A stretch of DNA of 64,000 nucleotides from JAAYZX01 sp040770645 (GTDB lineage Bacteria; Actinomycetota; Thermoleophilia; RBG-16-64-13): the NCBI GenBank assembly GCA_040770645.1, contig JAXGIS010000004.1, positions 1 to 64,000 of the forward strand, written 5' to 3'. Shown in pieces: positions 27,133 through 37,952 of this stretch. The notes below the pieces were generated by a model, which was not told where the DNA came from, did not search any database, and saw nothing but the letters and a program-made list of their open reading frames with translations. Position 1 is the first letter of the stretch; each line of letters starts with the position of its first letter. The translations under genes and the position numbers were made by a program.

Positions 27133-29571
27133 CTATTGCGCAGACGTGCCCCCGGCGACCTCGGCGCGGACGTCCTCGAGTGTGACCCGATCGAAGCCCT
27201 CATCGGCTATCTGATTCTCCCAACCTCCCAGAACGAATAGGTTGGTCAAGACGGAATCCGTCTCTTTGAAGATGGACCATTCGCCGTGAGTGCTGCGGTA
27301 CGCGTCTGTGAGCCACGTTCCCCCATACGCGTTCGGCTCGTACCGGGCGAAGACCAAAACCGTATCGCCTGTATTCACCGGGCCGCTGATTTCCCCCTTG
27401 ATGCCACCCTCGGCCATGAAGGCCACCGGCGCCCCAAATGCGGGTTGCCCCTTCAGGATCTCGATAGGCTCCACGTAGAAGGTGCGGTAGATGACCGAGG
27501 CAGTGGAAGCGTCGTTCGGCCCCTGCCACTGCGTGCCATCCGGGCTGTTCCAGCGGCCGGGAAGAACGTCCGTCACGACACCGTAGACGATGATATCGGC
27601 GAACCCCACTTGAGCGGGAAGCGTGAACGTACCCCCGAGGTAGTTGGCGAGGAGATTTCCTTCGCAATGGTAGTTGCCGCTGTCTCCCGCTTGATCGCCA
27701 TTCCACGCATGTGCGGGTTGTGGCGCTGTGGGGTCGACTATCATGGACCTCGCCGTCTCCACCATGGCTTCTTCCATGGCGACGGGACCCACCAGGTAGA
27801 GCGCCGGCTCGCCGTTGCCCACGCGCACCCAGGTCACGTCGCCCCAGGCCGCCACACTCACCGGACCCAGAGCGGCCGTCTCCCCCACCTGGCGCCAATC
27901 CGCACCGCGCGGCGCCGTGGGCAGACCGGCCAGCAACCAGAAGCTGGCCTCGCGCGCCTCGGGGTCACGCGTGTAGCGCACGCCCCACCAGGTGGGCAAG
28001 AGGTTGGGGTTGTCCACCACCGGCGGAGTAGCGGAACCGGCCGACGCTCCACCCGGAGCCGCGGAGGGGCGGTAGCTCCCCGCCACCACGAAGCCGTCCG
28101 GCAGCGCCGAGGGCAGGGCCAGGACCATGTCGATGCCCCGGTAGTTGCCGACGAGGATCTGGGCCAACTCCTCCCGCGAGAGCGGCTGCGGCCGCGCCCC
28201 GTTCTCCACCCCCCTGGGTCCCTCCAGTGTCACCATCGCCAGCATCTGAAAGACCCAGTTGGGCGAGCTCAACTCCTCCCCCGCCTCCGCGTCACCCCAT
28301 GTGAAGACCCCCAGCCCGCCCCCGTTTTGCCACGGATACCAGGGGCGTATCTGGAGGCTCATGGGTGCCGACGACGTTCCACTGGCCGGATCCTCGATGC
28401 CCAACGTCTCCTCGGCCACCTCCTCGGTGGTGGCGTAGAACATGATGGGCCGATCCTCCGCCATGGCGGCGCGGATGCGCTCCGTGTAGTCCAGGGGATC
28501 CACCTCGTCCCCCATCACCCAGAGCGGCGTGTTGATGGCGCCGGGGTCGACGAAGGCCGACGGTTGATCCGTGCGCGGCGCGGGAAGCGGCGTGGGCCCG
28601 GAGTAGAAGAAATCGGGAAGATGAACGCTGTTCTCCGGGATGACCTCCACATTGCCGGCCCAGAAGCCCATGTACATGCCGCTTTCGAGCGCCCGAGCCA
28701 ACCCTTCCTCCTCCGTTAGGGACGGGGGATCAATGTGCAGCGTGGACAGCGCCAGCGAGTCGTAGATCTCGGTGGGCGTGGGCGTGGGCCCGACCTCCTT
28801 CGGCGGCTGCACATAGTAGTCGACAGGGCAGGATCATGCCCTCAACCAGGGACTGCTCCTCCAGGGCAAGATAGCGCACGAAGGTTCGGCCAGCGGTGAC
28901 GGTGTCAGCGCCCGACGATTGCTCCATGTCCGGCGTCACGTCCAGCACCTCGGCCACGGCGGTCAGACCGGCTACCCACCACCAGGATGGGCCGCCCAGC
29001 CTCTTTGGCCGCCACCATAGCGGGCCCGGCTGCGCTGAGATCCTCGCTCTCCGCAAAGACCCACAGTGGCTTGGGAATGGAACCGGATCCAGGAAGGTGG
29101 CCATCGAGGTCCGCTATGAAGTCGGGAAGCTGGGGCAGGCCGTCGTCCGGGGGCTCCTGGTAGAACTGGGGCGGGAGGCGGTCGGTGTCCGCCGGGAAGA
29201 CCTCGACGTTCCCGGCCCAGAGCCCCCACTCCTGGCCGGAAGGCCACACGAAGGAGAACCGCGGGTCCTCGCTCGAGGGCCTGACGGCCGGTGACGGCGT
29301 ACTCCAGGTAGGCGATGACCGCGTCAGCATGCCGGAGGGCGGCGCGACGTCGGCGAGCGTCGTTGAGGTGAAGGCGGGGGTTACGGCGGTCGTGGTGGCG
29401 TCCGTGCCGGGAGGCACGGTGGTTTCCGTTACAGCTTCACCGCATCCGACAGCTACCGCCGCCAGCAGCGGCCACCAGCGCCCCCAGCAGGATCATGCCC
29501 ACCCACAGACGGGTTCGTGATCGGTTACCCTCGTGCGTCACCTCATCCACTTTCGTTGCATCTCCCGGCAT
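27133..29571 (-). CDS. Large lipoprotein: two WAGNVEV repeats plus GKV...GRW domain (frameshifted)
   Basis: The N-terminus at 29571 reads MPGDATKVDEVTHEGNRSRT, a membrane segment and, after one base change, a lipobox LAAVAVGCGE followed by a Thr-rich linker. Repeat 1 has WAGNVEVFPADTDRLPPQFY and IPKPLWVFAESEDL. Repeat 2 has WAGNVEVIPENSVHLPDFFY and NTPLWVMGDEVDPLDY. A Pro-rich hinge (PPKEVGPTPTPTEIYDSLAL) lies between them. The last 140 residues are the GKV...GRW domain: GFADIIVYGVVTDVLPGRWN, FYVEPIEILKGQPAFGAP and GDTVLVFARYEPNAYGG. Frame breaks occur near 29460, 28990 and 28820. Joined length is about 810 residues. No named family is recognised; it is surface-anchored and last in its operon. 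Confidence 0.68.
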
Positions 29572-29590
29572 GCGTATCCCTCCCGGCCAC

Positions 29591-30788
29591 CTACTCGCCC
29601 TTCAAGGAATCAAGGTAGTCCGAGACGCCCATCACCTGCGACGTCTCCACCTCCCACACGCCGCGTACCCAGCCGAAACGCTGCGCGGTCACCAGGTCAC
29701 CGAAGTAGGCCACGTTGGTTTCCAGTGGGCGACCCCACGCGTCCACCGTAAGCGTCACCGGGATCTCGATACGAACCATGTACCCCAGCTCCATGGCCCA
29801 ATCCGTGGCGGCGCCCAGGTAGGGCCGGCAGAGGTCATCGCTCCGCACGATGCCGCGCACCGTGAAGGTGGACCCATCGGCGCCCCTCTCCACGCCTGCC
29901 TCCGGCCGCATGGCCTTGACGAGCGTGATAGGGATCGCTGAGCAGCCCCCACCAGACGAGGATGACCCGCTCTGCGCCTTGGACGCTCTCCTTGTCCGGG
30001 AAGTCGGCAGCCGAGATCTCCACGTACCGGGGAGCGGCGGGGCCCTGAACCTCGGGAACCTCGCCATCTGGCAGGGCGGCCAACAGCCCGGACTGGCCGT
30101 TCAAGCGCCACGAAGAGGCGGTCACCCCTGATCACCAGCGATCCTCCGTAGCCCACGGCGGCCTCGCCCCCCTGCCGGTACAACCACGCATTCACCGGCT
30201 GCGTCGGGTCCACCTTGATGGCAATGCAGTCGGACGCCTCGATCCTCACCTCACCGCCCCAGCCACCACCTGCCCGGCCGTGGCGTCCGCGGGAAGAGCG
30301 GCGGGCCACGCTTCCTCCTTGAGCCATGACGCCAGTTCCGGCGCACGCAGCACCAACGCAGCGAGGCCGCAATCTGAGGGACCTCGCCGGACGGCAAGCC
30401 GCAAGCGAAGTACCAGCCCATCTCGACGCCGGTCTCATCCCAGGACAGTTGAGCTGTACGCGCCCGCCACCGGCCTGGTGTGAATGATCGCTACCCGATT
30501 CTCAGGCGTTGGACCGGATCCCAAGAGGCTTCCGCCCCGCAATCAATGTGAGCGCTCCCAGGCGCAAGCCACCAGAGCACCTCCGCCTCGGCCGGAGTGA
30601 GCTGCCGGCTTGCACTCCGGCCGCCGTACCACGCCTTCCACGGTGAGATCCTGGTCGGCTGCGATGGACGCCAAGGCCTGCTCGAGAAGCTGCCGGTCAT
30701 CCGGCCCGCAACCGCAGAGGGAAAGGCACAGCGCCACAATCAGCACGGTCAGAACACCGACCCGCATGCGTTTCGGCCAGCGGATCAC
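29591..30788 (-). CDS. Lipoprotein of unknown function (several frameshifts)
   Basis: The GTG at 30788 overlaps the upstream SLH-protein stop (GTGA). The N-terminus MIRWPKRMRVGVLTVLIVAL ends in lipobox LSLCGCGPD. Readable blocks in changing frames are SIAADQDLTVEGVVRRPECK, LWWLAPGSAHIDCGAEAS, RYVEISAADFPDKESVQGAE and a C-terminal piece FTVRGIVRSDDLCRPYLGAA. The ending VEVETSQVMGVSDYLDSLKG-like precedes the stop at 29591. RGIVRSD...DLCRPYLG suggests a beta-barrel OB-like domain, but I cannot assign it. At least four breaks. Confidence 0.55.
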
Positions 30789-32634
30789 GGTTGCCTCAGA
30801 TCAATGCGGAACAGGTTCCAGAGCAGCCGGGCGCCCTCCCCCCGCGTAGCCGCCCGCCAGGGATCCCATTCCCACCCGTAGCCCAGCAAACCATCCATGA
30901 GCCCGTTGTCTTGAGCGATGGCCAGGCTAAAGGCGTGGGTGGAATCGAAGTTGCCCGGCAGCGGCGTGTAGTAGGCGGGGGTGTCGAGCAACAGGCCCGG
31001 TCGGAGCCTGTCTGCGGCTCGGATAGTCAGCGTCACCAGTTGCGCCCGCCCCGCGGGCTGCCAGGGATGGAATGAACCATCGGGGAAACCTTCGATAAGC
31101 CCGGCTTGGTATGCGGCGGCGATGTAGTCGTGGGGGTACAAGGAAGCAGGGTCGTTGTCGCCCAGATCCCAGAACGGCGCCACCAGGCCCTCCTCCACCG
31201 GGAGATCCAGGGCTTCCACCAGCACCTTGGCATACTGGGCGCGCAGGCATGGCTCGTCCGGGCGGAAGACCGCGCCGCCTCCACTCTCGTATCCGGCGAC
31301 GGCTCCTTCTCATACAGCGAGACGACGGCCGTGCGGTAGGGGTGTGTGCCCGTGATGTCGGCGAACGGGTCCACGGCGGCAGGCGGCGCGGCCGCTACGA
31401 AGAGGTGCTCCGACGCCGCGATGGAGGGAGATGACTCCGGGAACCAGTGTGGCGAGAGGCGAGGCCACCCTTCATTGGCCAGCACCGTGTCGATCCAGTA
31501 GGCGTGGACCCCGTCGGTGGCAAAGGGGAATCCCCGCAGCAACTGCCCCAGTTCGATCAGGGTGTGGTTCACGACGCTATAGGCGAAGAGGGTCATGGGA
31601 GCGGAACTGAGAAGATCGTAACCAGCCTGTCCCCGGAAGAGCACGATGTCGCCCGCGATCTCGATGGGCCCCAGCAGATGGTGAGGCATGGCCACCCGTT
31701 CCAAAGATCCCGTGGCCACATCGTAGACGGCAAGAAAGGCCCCGGCCGCATCCGTGGCCGTCCACGCCAGTCGCCCGCTGACCTCGTCCACCGCCAGCGA
31801 GGAGACCACGGCACCCGCAGAAGCCGGGATATCGGTGAAAACCCGGGTGTGAAGATCGAAGAAGGCCAGTTCCGGCGGCTGCGCCGTCCCGGGAACGGCT
31901 GGTTTGCCCACCACCAGCCGGTCGCCAAACAGGGCATACGTGCGGCCTCCGGCCGCCTCGGGGCAGACACGTTTCCGGGCAGCATTGATATCGTAGGAGA
32001 AAAGGAGATCGCTTCCGTCCGCCTGATGCTCGCGCCATACCACCCACGAGTCGTTCAGACGCAGAGGCGCGCTCCATCCCCAAGTCCCTTCGTTTAGCGC
32101 GATGTTGGTCCCGCTCGCGATATCGTAGAGATTGAGTACGATGCTCTCGTTGGAGCCGCCCATCCACAAGATACGCCCGCCGTGGAGCAGCGGGTCCCCA
32201 TAGACGTGGCCGTGGGCCACCTTCCCAACGCGGCCGTCGGAGAGGGTGCAAAGAAAGAGGCCTTCCAGACCCGGATTCGATGAGTACTCCGGCCACACCA
32301 CGTTGTCACCCTTGATGGCCGGTGCCCCTGCCGCCGTTCCCAGAGAGGTGAGAACGTTGGCGAGCCCCGTGGAGGCGTTGTAGATCACCACTTGTCCGGC
32401 GTCCCCGGCACCCGTCAGATAGGCGACCCGACCGCCGTCGGCCGACAGATGCTGTGAAGGCTCCTGGGGCCCACTGGCCGCCGGCGTCTCAACCCACTCA
32501 ACAACCCACCCGGCCGTGGCGGCCGTGGCCGGTTGCGCACACAGCAGCGCCAGGGCCGCCATCATCACCGACACAAAAACGAGTCTGCCGTTCTTCAACA
32601 CGGGCTGCTCTCCAAGACCGCGATCGTCCGTCAC
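30785..32634 (-). CDS. Secreted beta-propeller protein with C-terminal SLH domains (one frameshift)
   Basis: A signal peptide (VFVSVMMAALALLCAQPATA) precedes about 420 residues of propeller repeats such as DGGRVAYLTGAGDAGQVVIY, KGDNVVWPEYSSNPGLEGLF and GGRILWMGGSNESIVLNLYD, each a DxxxVxW blade. The C-terminus has three S-layer homology repeats: FADITGTHPYRTAVVSLYEK, then, after a frame break near 31285, PHDYIAAAYQAGLIEGFPDG with FHPWQPAGRAQLVTLTIRAA, and EWDPWRAATRGEGARLLWNL. It is a cell-surface protein, homologous in its SLH part to the protease at 18160 and the RCC1 protein at 42197. It overlaps the next lipoprotein gene by four bases. Confidence 0.82.
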
Positions 32635-32676
32635 TCGGTCTGTGTTGTCTCCATCATACTCCCTGCCTGGCCTCCT

Positions 32677-34685
32677 CTATGAAAAAGGAACCGACGGAAT
32701 CGGCACCGACAGGGTCATATGGTCATCGAGTCTGATGGTCGGCGAGGCCCACCTGCCATAGCTGCCGCCGCCGACGGTCTGGTCTTTGTAGCTGCGGAGT
32801 AGCGGCTCCCCCGCCCGGCTGTTCACAGAGAGCCTGAACACCGGAACCTTCACACCGCGCTCGGTGAGCTCTTCAACCACCGCCGCCGCACGTTCAGAGA
32901 TGAGCGCGGTCTGGGTAGAGGCGTCACCGCCCACCGACACCACCAAGTGGGGATGGAAACCGTCGTCGTCCGGATCCAGGTGGAGAGAGATCAATGTCAT
33001 TCCCACCTCCTCCACCACCCGCCTCAGCCCCTGCTCCAGAAGCACCGCCGACTCCTCGTCGCCCACTTCGCCGGGGAGGTCCCAATGGTTGGAGTAGGCG
33101 AGATCACCGAGCGGTTTCATGCCCCCCATCTGCTCAGTGCCGTCGTCGTTGACACCCAACACGACCAACATGCGGACCGGCACACCGTGCCGCACCATGT
33201 ACAGCACCTCATGCTCAATGCTCTGGCCAACGAAGATGCCGTCCGGCGAGGCGAGTGCCGCCGCCGCCACACGCACGCACACCAGGGGTAACACGCTGCC
33301 CGGAGGAGCTTCGTCCTTGGCCTCCTGTGCAAGCGCCGGATTGCCGGTGTCGGTCGTCACGCTGATGACGGCGATCCCACGCGCCACCAGCCGCGCGTGC
33401 AGGGCTGCGAGATAGCCTTGTACCAGCGCGCCCTCCTCCTGCATAAGGTAAGCCACGTCCGTCTCCAGGCCGTAGCGGACGAGGCGGAGGCCGGAGGCGG
33501 TCGCTTGGAAATAGTAGACCCAGCCGTCTGCGCCCACCTCGAAACCTCCACCCGGATAGTCGTTTGCTGGGCGCCATCGCACCTGCCCCAACTGCTCGCC
33601 GGCCGGCGTCAGGCCCACCACACCAAGTGGCGGCTTCGGCGGGCTCGCCGTCGACCTTGTTTCATCACCGCCAGGTAGTAGTTGCCGGCCAATCCGGAGC
33701 CAGCATTTGATAAGAAGACACCAGCTGCCCCGACATCGACACGATGCTCCATTGCAACAACGACTGCCCCTGTTCCGGCGTTATACGTACCTGATGGAGG
33801 GCACTCGATTGCCGGACCGTTTTGAAGGTGGCCCCGGCCGTGACCCAACCTTCCCGGACGCGGTCGGCCGCCGCCTCGCGCGAGAGCACCAGGCCGTCAA
33901 GCAGGAAGGGATAGCTTCGCGTGAAACCGTCGGCCCCGACGACGTTCTGCCGTCCCCACGATCCACAGATCGGCGCCGCTTCTAGACAGGTGCTCCGGTA
34001 GGAACCGGTCCCAGCCGATCGCATGGCGCGCAAGCACCTCTCCGTTGAGGTTGATGAGCACCACCTCCCCGGCAGCGAGCAACGCCAGGTTGCCGTCGGC
34101 GCAGATGGCCACATCCACGTAAGGCCCACCCTCCGGAAGCGGAGTGGGCGCGGAGCGCCACCCGCCACCGAGTTCCAGTATCTGCACGCGGTTGTTGGCC
34201 GTGTCCAGGACCGCGATGGACTCCACATCTGGAGCCGTGGCGAATACGGTGGGCCCCGAGCCCACTCCGCCACTGTGGCCGAAGCGACCCGCCTCCGTCC
34301 CCCACTCGTAAGAAGCCACGCTGAAGGCGAGGCGAGGACCGACAGAGTCGACCGCTCCCACGATGTGGGTGACGACCTCGAGCGGCTCTTGGGCCACCGA
34401 GGCGAGCCCCCCTGCAGCCGTGGTGGTGCCGTCCACCATCGCTGAACCATCGGCTATGTCCGTATCCACGATGACCACCACAGGATTGGGTCGCAGGGCC
34501 ATCCAAGCTTGTCGCCCGCCTATGAAGGCGAGGGCGAGAACAGCAATAACCACTGCCACTCGAAGAACGGTTCTCATCCGACGGACCCGAACCACCTTCC
34601 GCCGCACCAGCCGCAGCCCTTCCTCCACATCATGGGGAAGTGCCAGCGCCTTCATATCCCGCGAGAGCAGATCCTCTTCATTCAT
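32677..34685 (-). CDS. Membrane-anchored NHL-type propeller protein of sigma module 2 (frameshifted)
   Basis: The ATG at 34685 overlaps the sigma stop by eight bases. A cytoplasmic stretch with MNEEDLLSRDMKALALPHDV and a basic RRKVVRVRR patch leads to one membrane helix (VLRVAVVIAVLALAFIGG). The outside part has propeller blades (SIAVLDTANNRVQILELGGG, YVDVAICADGNLALLAAGEV, DYPGGGFEVGADGWVYYFQA). A C-terminal domain of about 240 residues carries VPVRMLVVLGVNDDGTEQMG and VGMTLISLHLDPDDDGFHPH. By position it is probably the anti-sigma/sensor partner of the sigma factor, with a propeller as sensor. Frame breaks near 33960, 33690 and 33640. Confidence 0.68.
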
Positions 34686-35153
34686 AGCGCGCCCCCAGAA
34701 GCTCGCGCAGCCGAGACCGACCACGATGCAATGCCGATGTACCGTACCCTCCGCGACACCCATGGCTTCGCCGATCTCGGCAACCGACAGGTCACCGACG
34801 TAGCGCAGAACCACGGCCATACGCTGCCGGGCGGGAGAGTGCGCAGAGCCGCGGCCAAATCCGGAGCGGCCGTCCACGTCCACCGCGCTCTCCTCGGCTG
34901 TAACCGCAGTAGAGCCAGCTCTGCGTGAAAGCGACCGCCTCCGTTCAGCAGCCTGTTGACGGCCACGCGCCACAACCACGCTTCCGGCTTCTCCAGGCCA
35001 CTCACCCGCGACCACCTAAGCCAGGCCTGCACGAACGCCTCTTGGGCGGCATCGGCCCTCCTCGTCACCGCAGAAGACCGACAGTATCCGACAGAGGGAT
35101 ACATACTGCGCTCGAAACAGAGCCTCGGGCGAATCGTAACCGCGGCGTTTCAC
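34678..35153 (-). CDS. ECF RNA polymerase sigma factor 2 (frameshifted)
   Basis: From a tentative GTG at 35153, ALFRAQYVSLCRILSVFCGD is region 2.1. After a frame break near 35065 come ADAAQEAFVQAWLRWSRVSG and LEKPEAWLWRVAVNRLLN (regions 2.3-2.4). Region 4 reads RQRMAVVLRYVGDLSVAEIG and EAMGVAEGTVHRHC, then after another break RSRLRELLGARYE and TGA at 34680. This SigE-like ECF lacks a zinc-finger anti-sigma next door; instead the membrane propeller protein follows with an eight-base overlap. It probably controls the operon running to 27133. Confidence 0.8.
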
Positions 35154-35474
35154 CGAGGCGGAGGAAGCTCGACGCTACTCAGGTCCCTCAAACTCGGCCA
35201 CCCCCTGTCGGTCTGCCGCCTCACTAACCGGAATATTCGGCGTCCGGCGCCGCCGACTCCTCGTCTCCCCCACCCTCCAGCCGCATTGGACCTCTGACTG
35301 TATCACCCAATACACACCGCCAGACACGGAAACCATGACATGCGTGAACGGCGCGTCCAACCCGATATGACTAGAGGTGCGATTGTCAGGCCGACCAGGG
35401 ACGGGGTAGAGTGAAAGCTACGAGCAACAGCGAAGCCTGCGCTTGTTCAGCAAGCCCGCTACAAAGGAGGAAAC
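35154..35474. other. Divergent intergenic region between sigma module 2 and the aminotransferase
   Basis: About 320 bases hold both promoters. AAAGGAGGAAAC immediately before 35475 is the ribosome binding site of the aminotransferase. I see no reliable -35/-10 pairs and no hairpin. Confidence 0.4.
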
Positions 35475-36653
35475 GTGAGTGGAGTTGAGCAGTGGTCGGC
35501 GGATCGCATGGCCACGCAGCAGAAGAAGGGCTTCGGCACCTATGAGGAGGCGTCCAGACTAGAGGCCACAGGTGTGGAGCTCATCCGCCTGGAACTCGGT
35601 ACCTCATCCATTGACACGCCGGCTCACATCAAGCAGGGAGCCAAGGATGCACTGGACGCGGGCCTGGTCCACTACGGACATCTCCAGGGCCAGCCCGAGT
35701 TGCGGGAGGCACTTGCAAACAAGGTTCGCACCATGAACGAGATCGAGGCCACGCCGGACGAGATCTTGATAACCAACGGTCTGACCCAAGCCGCCTTTGC
35801 CACCTTCATGGCCACCTTGAACCCGGGCGATGAGGTCATACACCTGCAACCGGGGTACCCCCAACATCCACCGAAGATCGCGCTCATCGGGGGAAGCGTG
35901 GTGACGGTGCCCCTGACCCCGTCTTTTCGCCCCGACCCGGAGCGCGTGGAGGCGGCCATTACTCCGCGCACCAAGATCCTGCTGCTGGTGAACCCGGTCA
36001 ACCCGGTGGGTTCCGTGTACACCAAAGACGAACTGGGGCAACTGGCCGATATCGCCATCCGCCACGACCTGTTGGTCGTCACCGATGAGGTCTACGAGTT
36101 CATGGTCTACGACGGCCACAAGCACGTGAGCATCGCTTCTCTTCCCGGCATGTGGGAGCGCACGATAACCATGTTCGGGTTCAGCAAGGCCTACGGCATG
36201 GAGGGGTGGCGCTTGGGCTATGCCGTGGCTCCCCAGCCTTTGATTCAGCAGATCATGAGAGTCACCATGAACGAAAGTACGCATCCGTGCCTGTTCGGGC
36301 AGTACGGGGCGCTGGCCGCCGTCACCGCACCGCAGACCTGTGTGCAGGAGATAGTGACGGAGTACCAGCGCGTGCGCGACATCCTCCACACGCGCCTCAA
36401 CGCCATGCCTGGGGTCTCCAGTCATCTGCCCGAAGGCACCATCTACACCTTCCCCAGCATCAAGGATCTGGGGCTCACCTCGGCCGAGTTCTGCCACCGT
36501 CTGCTCACAGAGAAGCACGTATCCATGGAGAGCGGGTCCTTCTACGGACCACCTGGAGAAGGGTACGTCCGTATTTGCTTCGCGGCCGAGCCTGGAGAAC
36601 GAGTGATCGAGGCCATGGATCGGATGGAGGAGTTCGTTCGGGACCTATCCTAG
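35475..36653 (+). CDS. PLP-dependent aminotransferase, class I/II fold
   Basis: GTG at 35475 sits after AAAGGAGGAAAC. The 392-residue fold-type I enzyme has YGHLQGQPELREALA near the N-terminus, NGLTQAAFATFMATLNPGDE, the substrate-side NPVNPVGSVYTKDEL, DEVYEFMVYDG (the Asp that pairs with the pyridine nitrogen) and FSKAYGMEGWRLGYA with the Schiff-base lysine. The C-terminal Arg for the substrate carboxylate is in GYVRICFAAE. It resembles aspartate/aromatic aminotransferases of subgroup I-gamma; exact substrate cannot be decided. It is a single-gene unit followed by a strong hairpin. Confidence 0.92.
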   Translation: MSGVEQWSADRMATQQKKGFGTYEEASRLEATGVELIRLELGTSSIDTPAHIKQGAKDALDAGLVHYGHLQGQPELREALANKVRTMNEIEATPDEILITNGLTQAAFATFMATLNPGDEVIHLQPGYPQHPPKIALIGGSVVTVPLTPSFRPDPERVEAAITPRTKILLLVNPVNPVGSVYTKDELGQLADIAIRHDLLVVTDEVYEFMVYDGHKHVSIASLPGMWERTITMFGFSKAYGMEGWRLGYAVAPQPLIQQIMRVTMNESTHPCLFGQYGALAAVTAPQTCVQEIVTEYQRVRDILHTRLNAMPGVSSHLPEGTIYTFPSIKDLGLTSAEFCHRLLTEKHVSMESGSFYGPPGEGYVRICFAAEPGERVIEAMDRMEEFVRDLS

Positions 36654-36735
36654 GTGAGCCACTAGCATAAGTCCGCCGAACCACCAGGGTTCACGACTGT
36701 AGCGGGCCTCACCGCCCGGAGGGCGGGCGAAGCAC

Positions 36736-36767
36736 CCGGGCGGAGCGCCGCAGCACGCTCCGCCCGG
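36736..36767. terminator. GC-rich 12-bp stem-loop after the aminotransferase
   Basis: CCGGGCGGAGCG (36736-36747) pairs exactly with CGCTCCGCCCGG (36756-36767) around an eight-base loop. It lies between converging genes (aminotransferase and modC), where a shared terminator is expected. There is no U-tract. Confidence 0.55.
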
Positions 36768-36836
36768 CCAACCAAAGCGTCACCGGAGCACGCAGAGTGG
36801 GGCCCGTCGCGTGCTCCTGCCGGCGGCGACGCAGCG

Positions 36837-37952
36837 TCACGCAGGCTCCGGATCCCGTCGAGGCTCCTCCAAGCCCCGGGGCACCAGCCTGGTGCCCGCC
36901 GCCTTCCAAGATGCATACAGCACGCGGTTCGGAGTCAACCGCAGCCGATCCACCGACTCCCCCGTGACTTCCGCCACAATCGGCGGCACGCTCCCGATGG
37001 TCACCCGTGTGCTACTGCCGATGTTCGCCACCTGAATAACCGGACCGCGCAGACAGTTCATGGCGGAGCTATCCAGTCTCTGCTCGGAGAGGGATACGTC
37101 CCAGGGATGAACCACTGCTCCCACGGGACCCACCAAGGTGTCCGTGCTCAAGAGCACCATCCCCCCGGGACCGTGTACTTCTGTCAGCCCACCCCGCGGC
37201 GCGGCGTCACCGGGGAAGAAGTTGATCCCGGCAAAGGCAGCGGCGAACGCCGATGCCGGGGAACGCAACACCTGATCCTTGCTGCCAGACTGCACGATAG
37301 ACCCCTCTTCTATGATGGCCACGTGATCGGCCAACCCCACCACATCCGCGAAATCGTGGGAGACGAGGATGGTGGGCAAATTGAGTTCCAGGAGCCACTG
37401 CGAGAGCTCGGCCGAGACGTGGGCCTTGGTGACCGAGTCGAGCGCCGAGAGTGGCTCATCCAGCAGCAGCAACTCCGGCGACGTGGCCACAGCCCGGGCC
37501 AGGGCCACCCGCTGCCGTTCTCCCCCCGATATATGCCGCGGCTTGTCCGAAGCCAACTGCCCGATACGGAATTGATCGAGCAGGGCAGCCACTTGGGCAT
37601 TCCGCTCGCTCCGGCTTCTGGGGCGCGGATACAGCCCGTACTCGATGTTCTCAGCCACCGTCATGTGAGGAAACAACGCCGCGTCCTGGAAGAGCATGCC
37701 CACCCGACGCTCCTCGATCGGGAGGTTGATCGACTGCTCGGTGTCCAATAGGACTTTCTGGTCGGTGGCCACGTAACCCCAATCGGGTTTGAGCAATCCC
37801 GACACGGCCCGCAGCACGGATGTTTTGCCGGAGCCCGAGGGCCCGATCAGAGCCAGCACCCCCCCGGTCACGTGCAGCTGGGCGTCGAGCTTGATGCGCC
37901 CCAGCTCATGGCGCACCTGCACTGTAAGCTCGCGTGGCTTTGAATCGGTCAT
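36837..37952 (-). CDS. modC: Molybdate/tungstate ABC transporter ATP-binding protein
   Basis: The 371-residue protein carries all ABC ATPase motifs: Walker A GPSGSGKTSVLRAVSG, Q-loop GMLFQDAALFPHMT, signature ISGGERQRVALARA, Walker B LLLLDEPLSALD and switch His in ILVSHDFADVV. A C-terminal extension (from about residue 280) with GPVGAVVHPWDVSLSEQRLD and RVTIGSVPPIVAEVTGESVD forms the TOBE-type oxyanion-binding domain of ModC proteins. It overlaps the permease stop by four bases. It powers import of molybdate or tungstate. Confidence 0.9.
   Translation of the reverse strand: MTDSKPRELTVQVRHELGRIKLDAQLHVTGGVLALIGPSGSGKTSVLRAVSGLLKPDWGYVATDQKVLLDTEQSINLPIEERRVGMLFQDAALFPHMTVAENIEYGLYPRPRSRSERNAQVAALLDQFRIGQLASDKPRHISGGERQRVALARAVATSPELLLLDEPLSALDSVTKAHVSAELSQWLLELNLPTILVSHDFADVVGLADHVAIIEEGSIVQSGSKDQVLRSPASAFAAAFAGINFFPGDAAPRGGLTEVHGPGGMVLLSTDTLVGPVGAVVHPWDVSLSEQRLDSSAMNCLRGPVIQVANIGSSTRVTIGSVPPIVAEVTGESVDRLRLTPNRVLYASWKAAGTRLVPRGLEEPRRDPEPA

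Noticed and set aside
27286..28719. A 477-codon plus-strand frame opposite the large lipoprotein
   Set aside because: Very rich in Arg, Gly and His without motifs; the minus strand carries the repeats and GRW domain, so this is an antisense shadow of GC-rich coding sequence.
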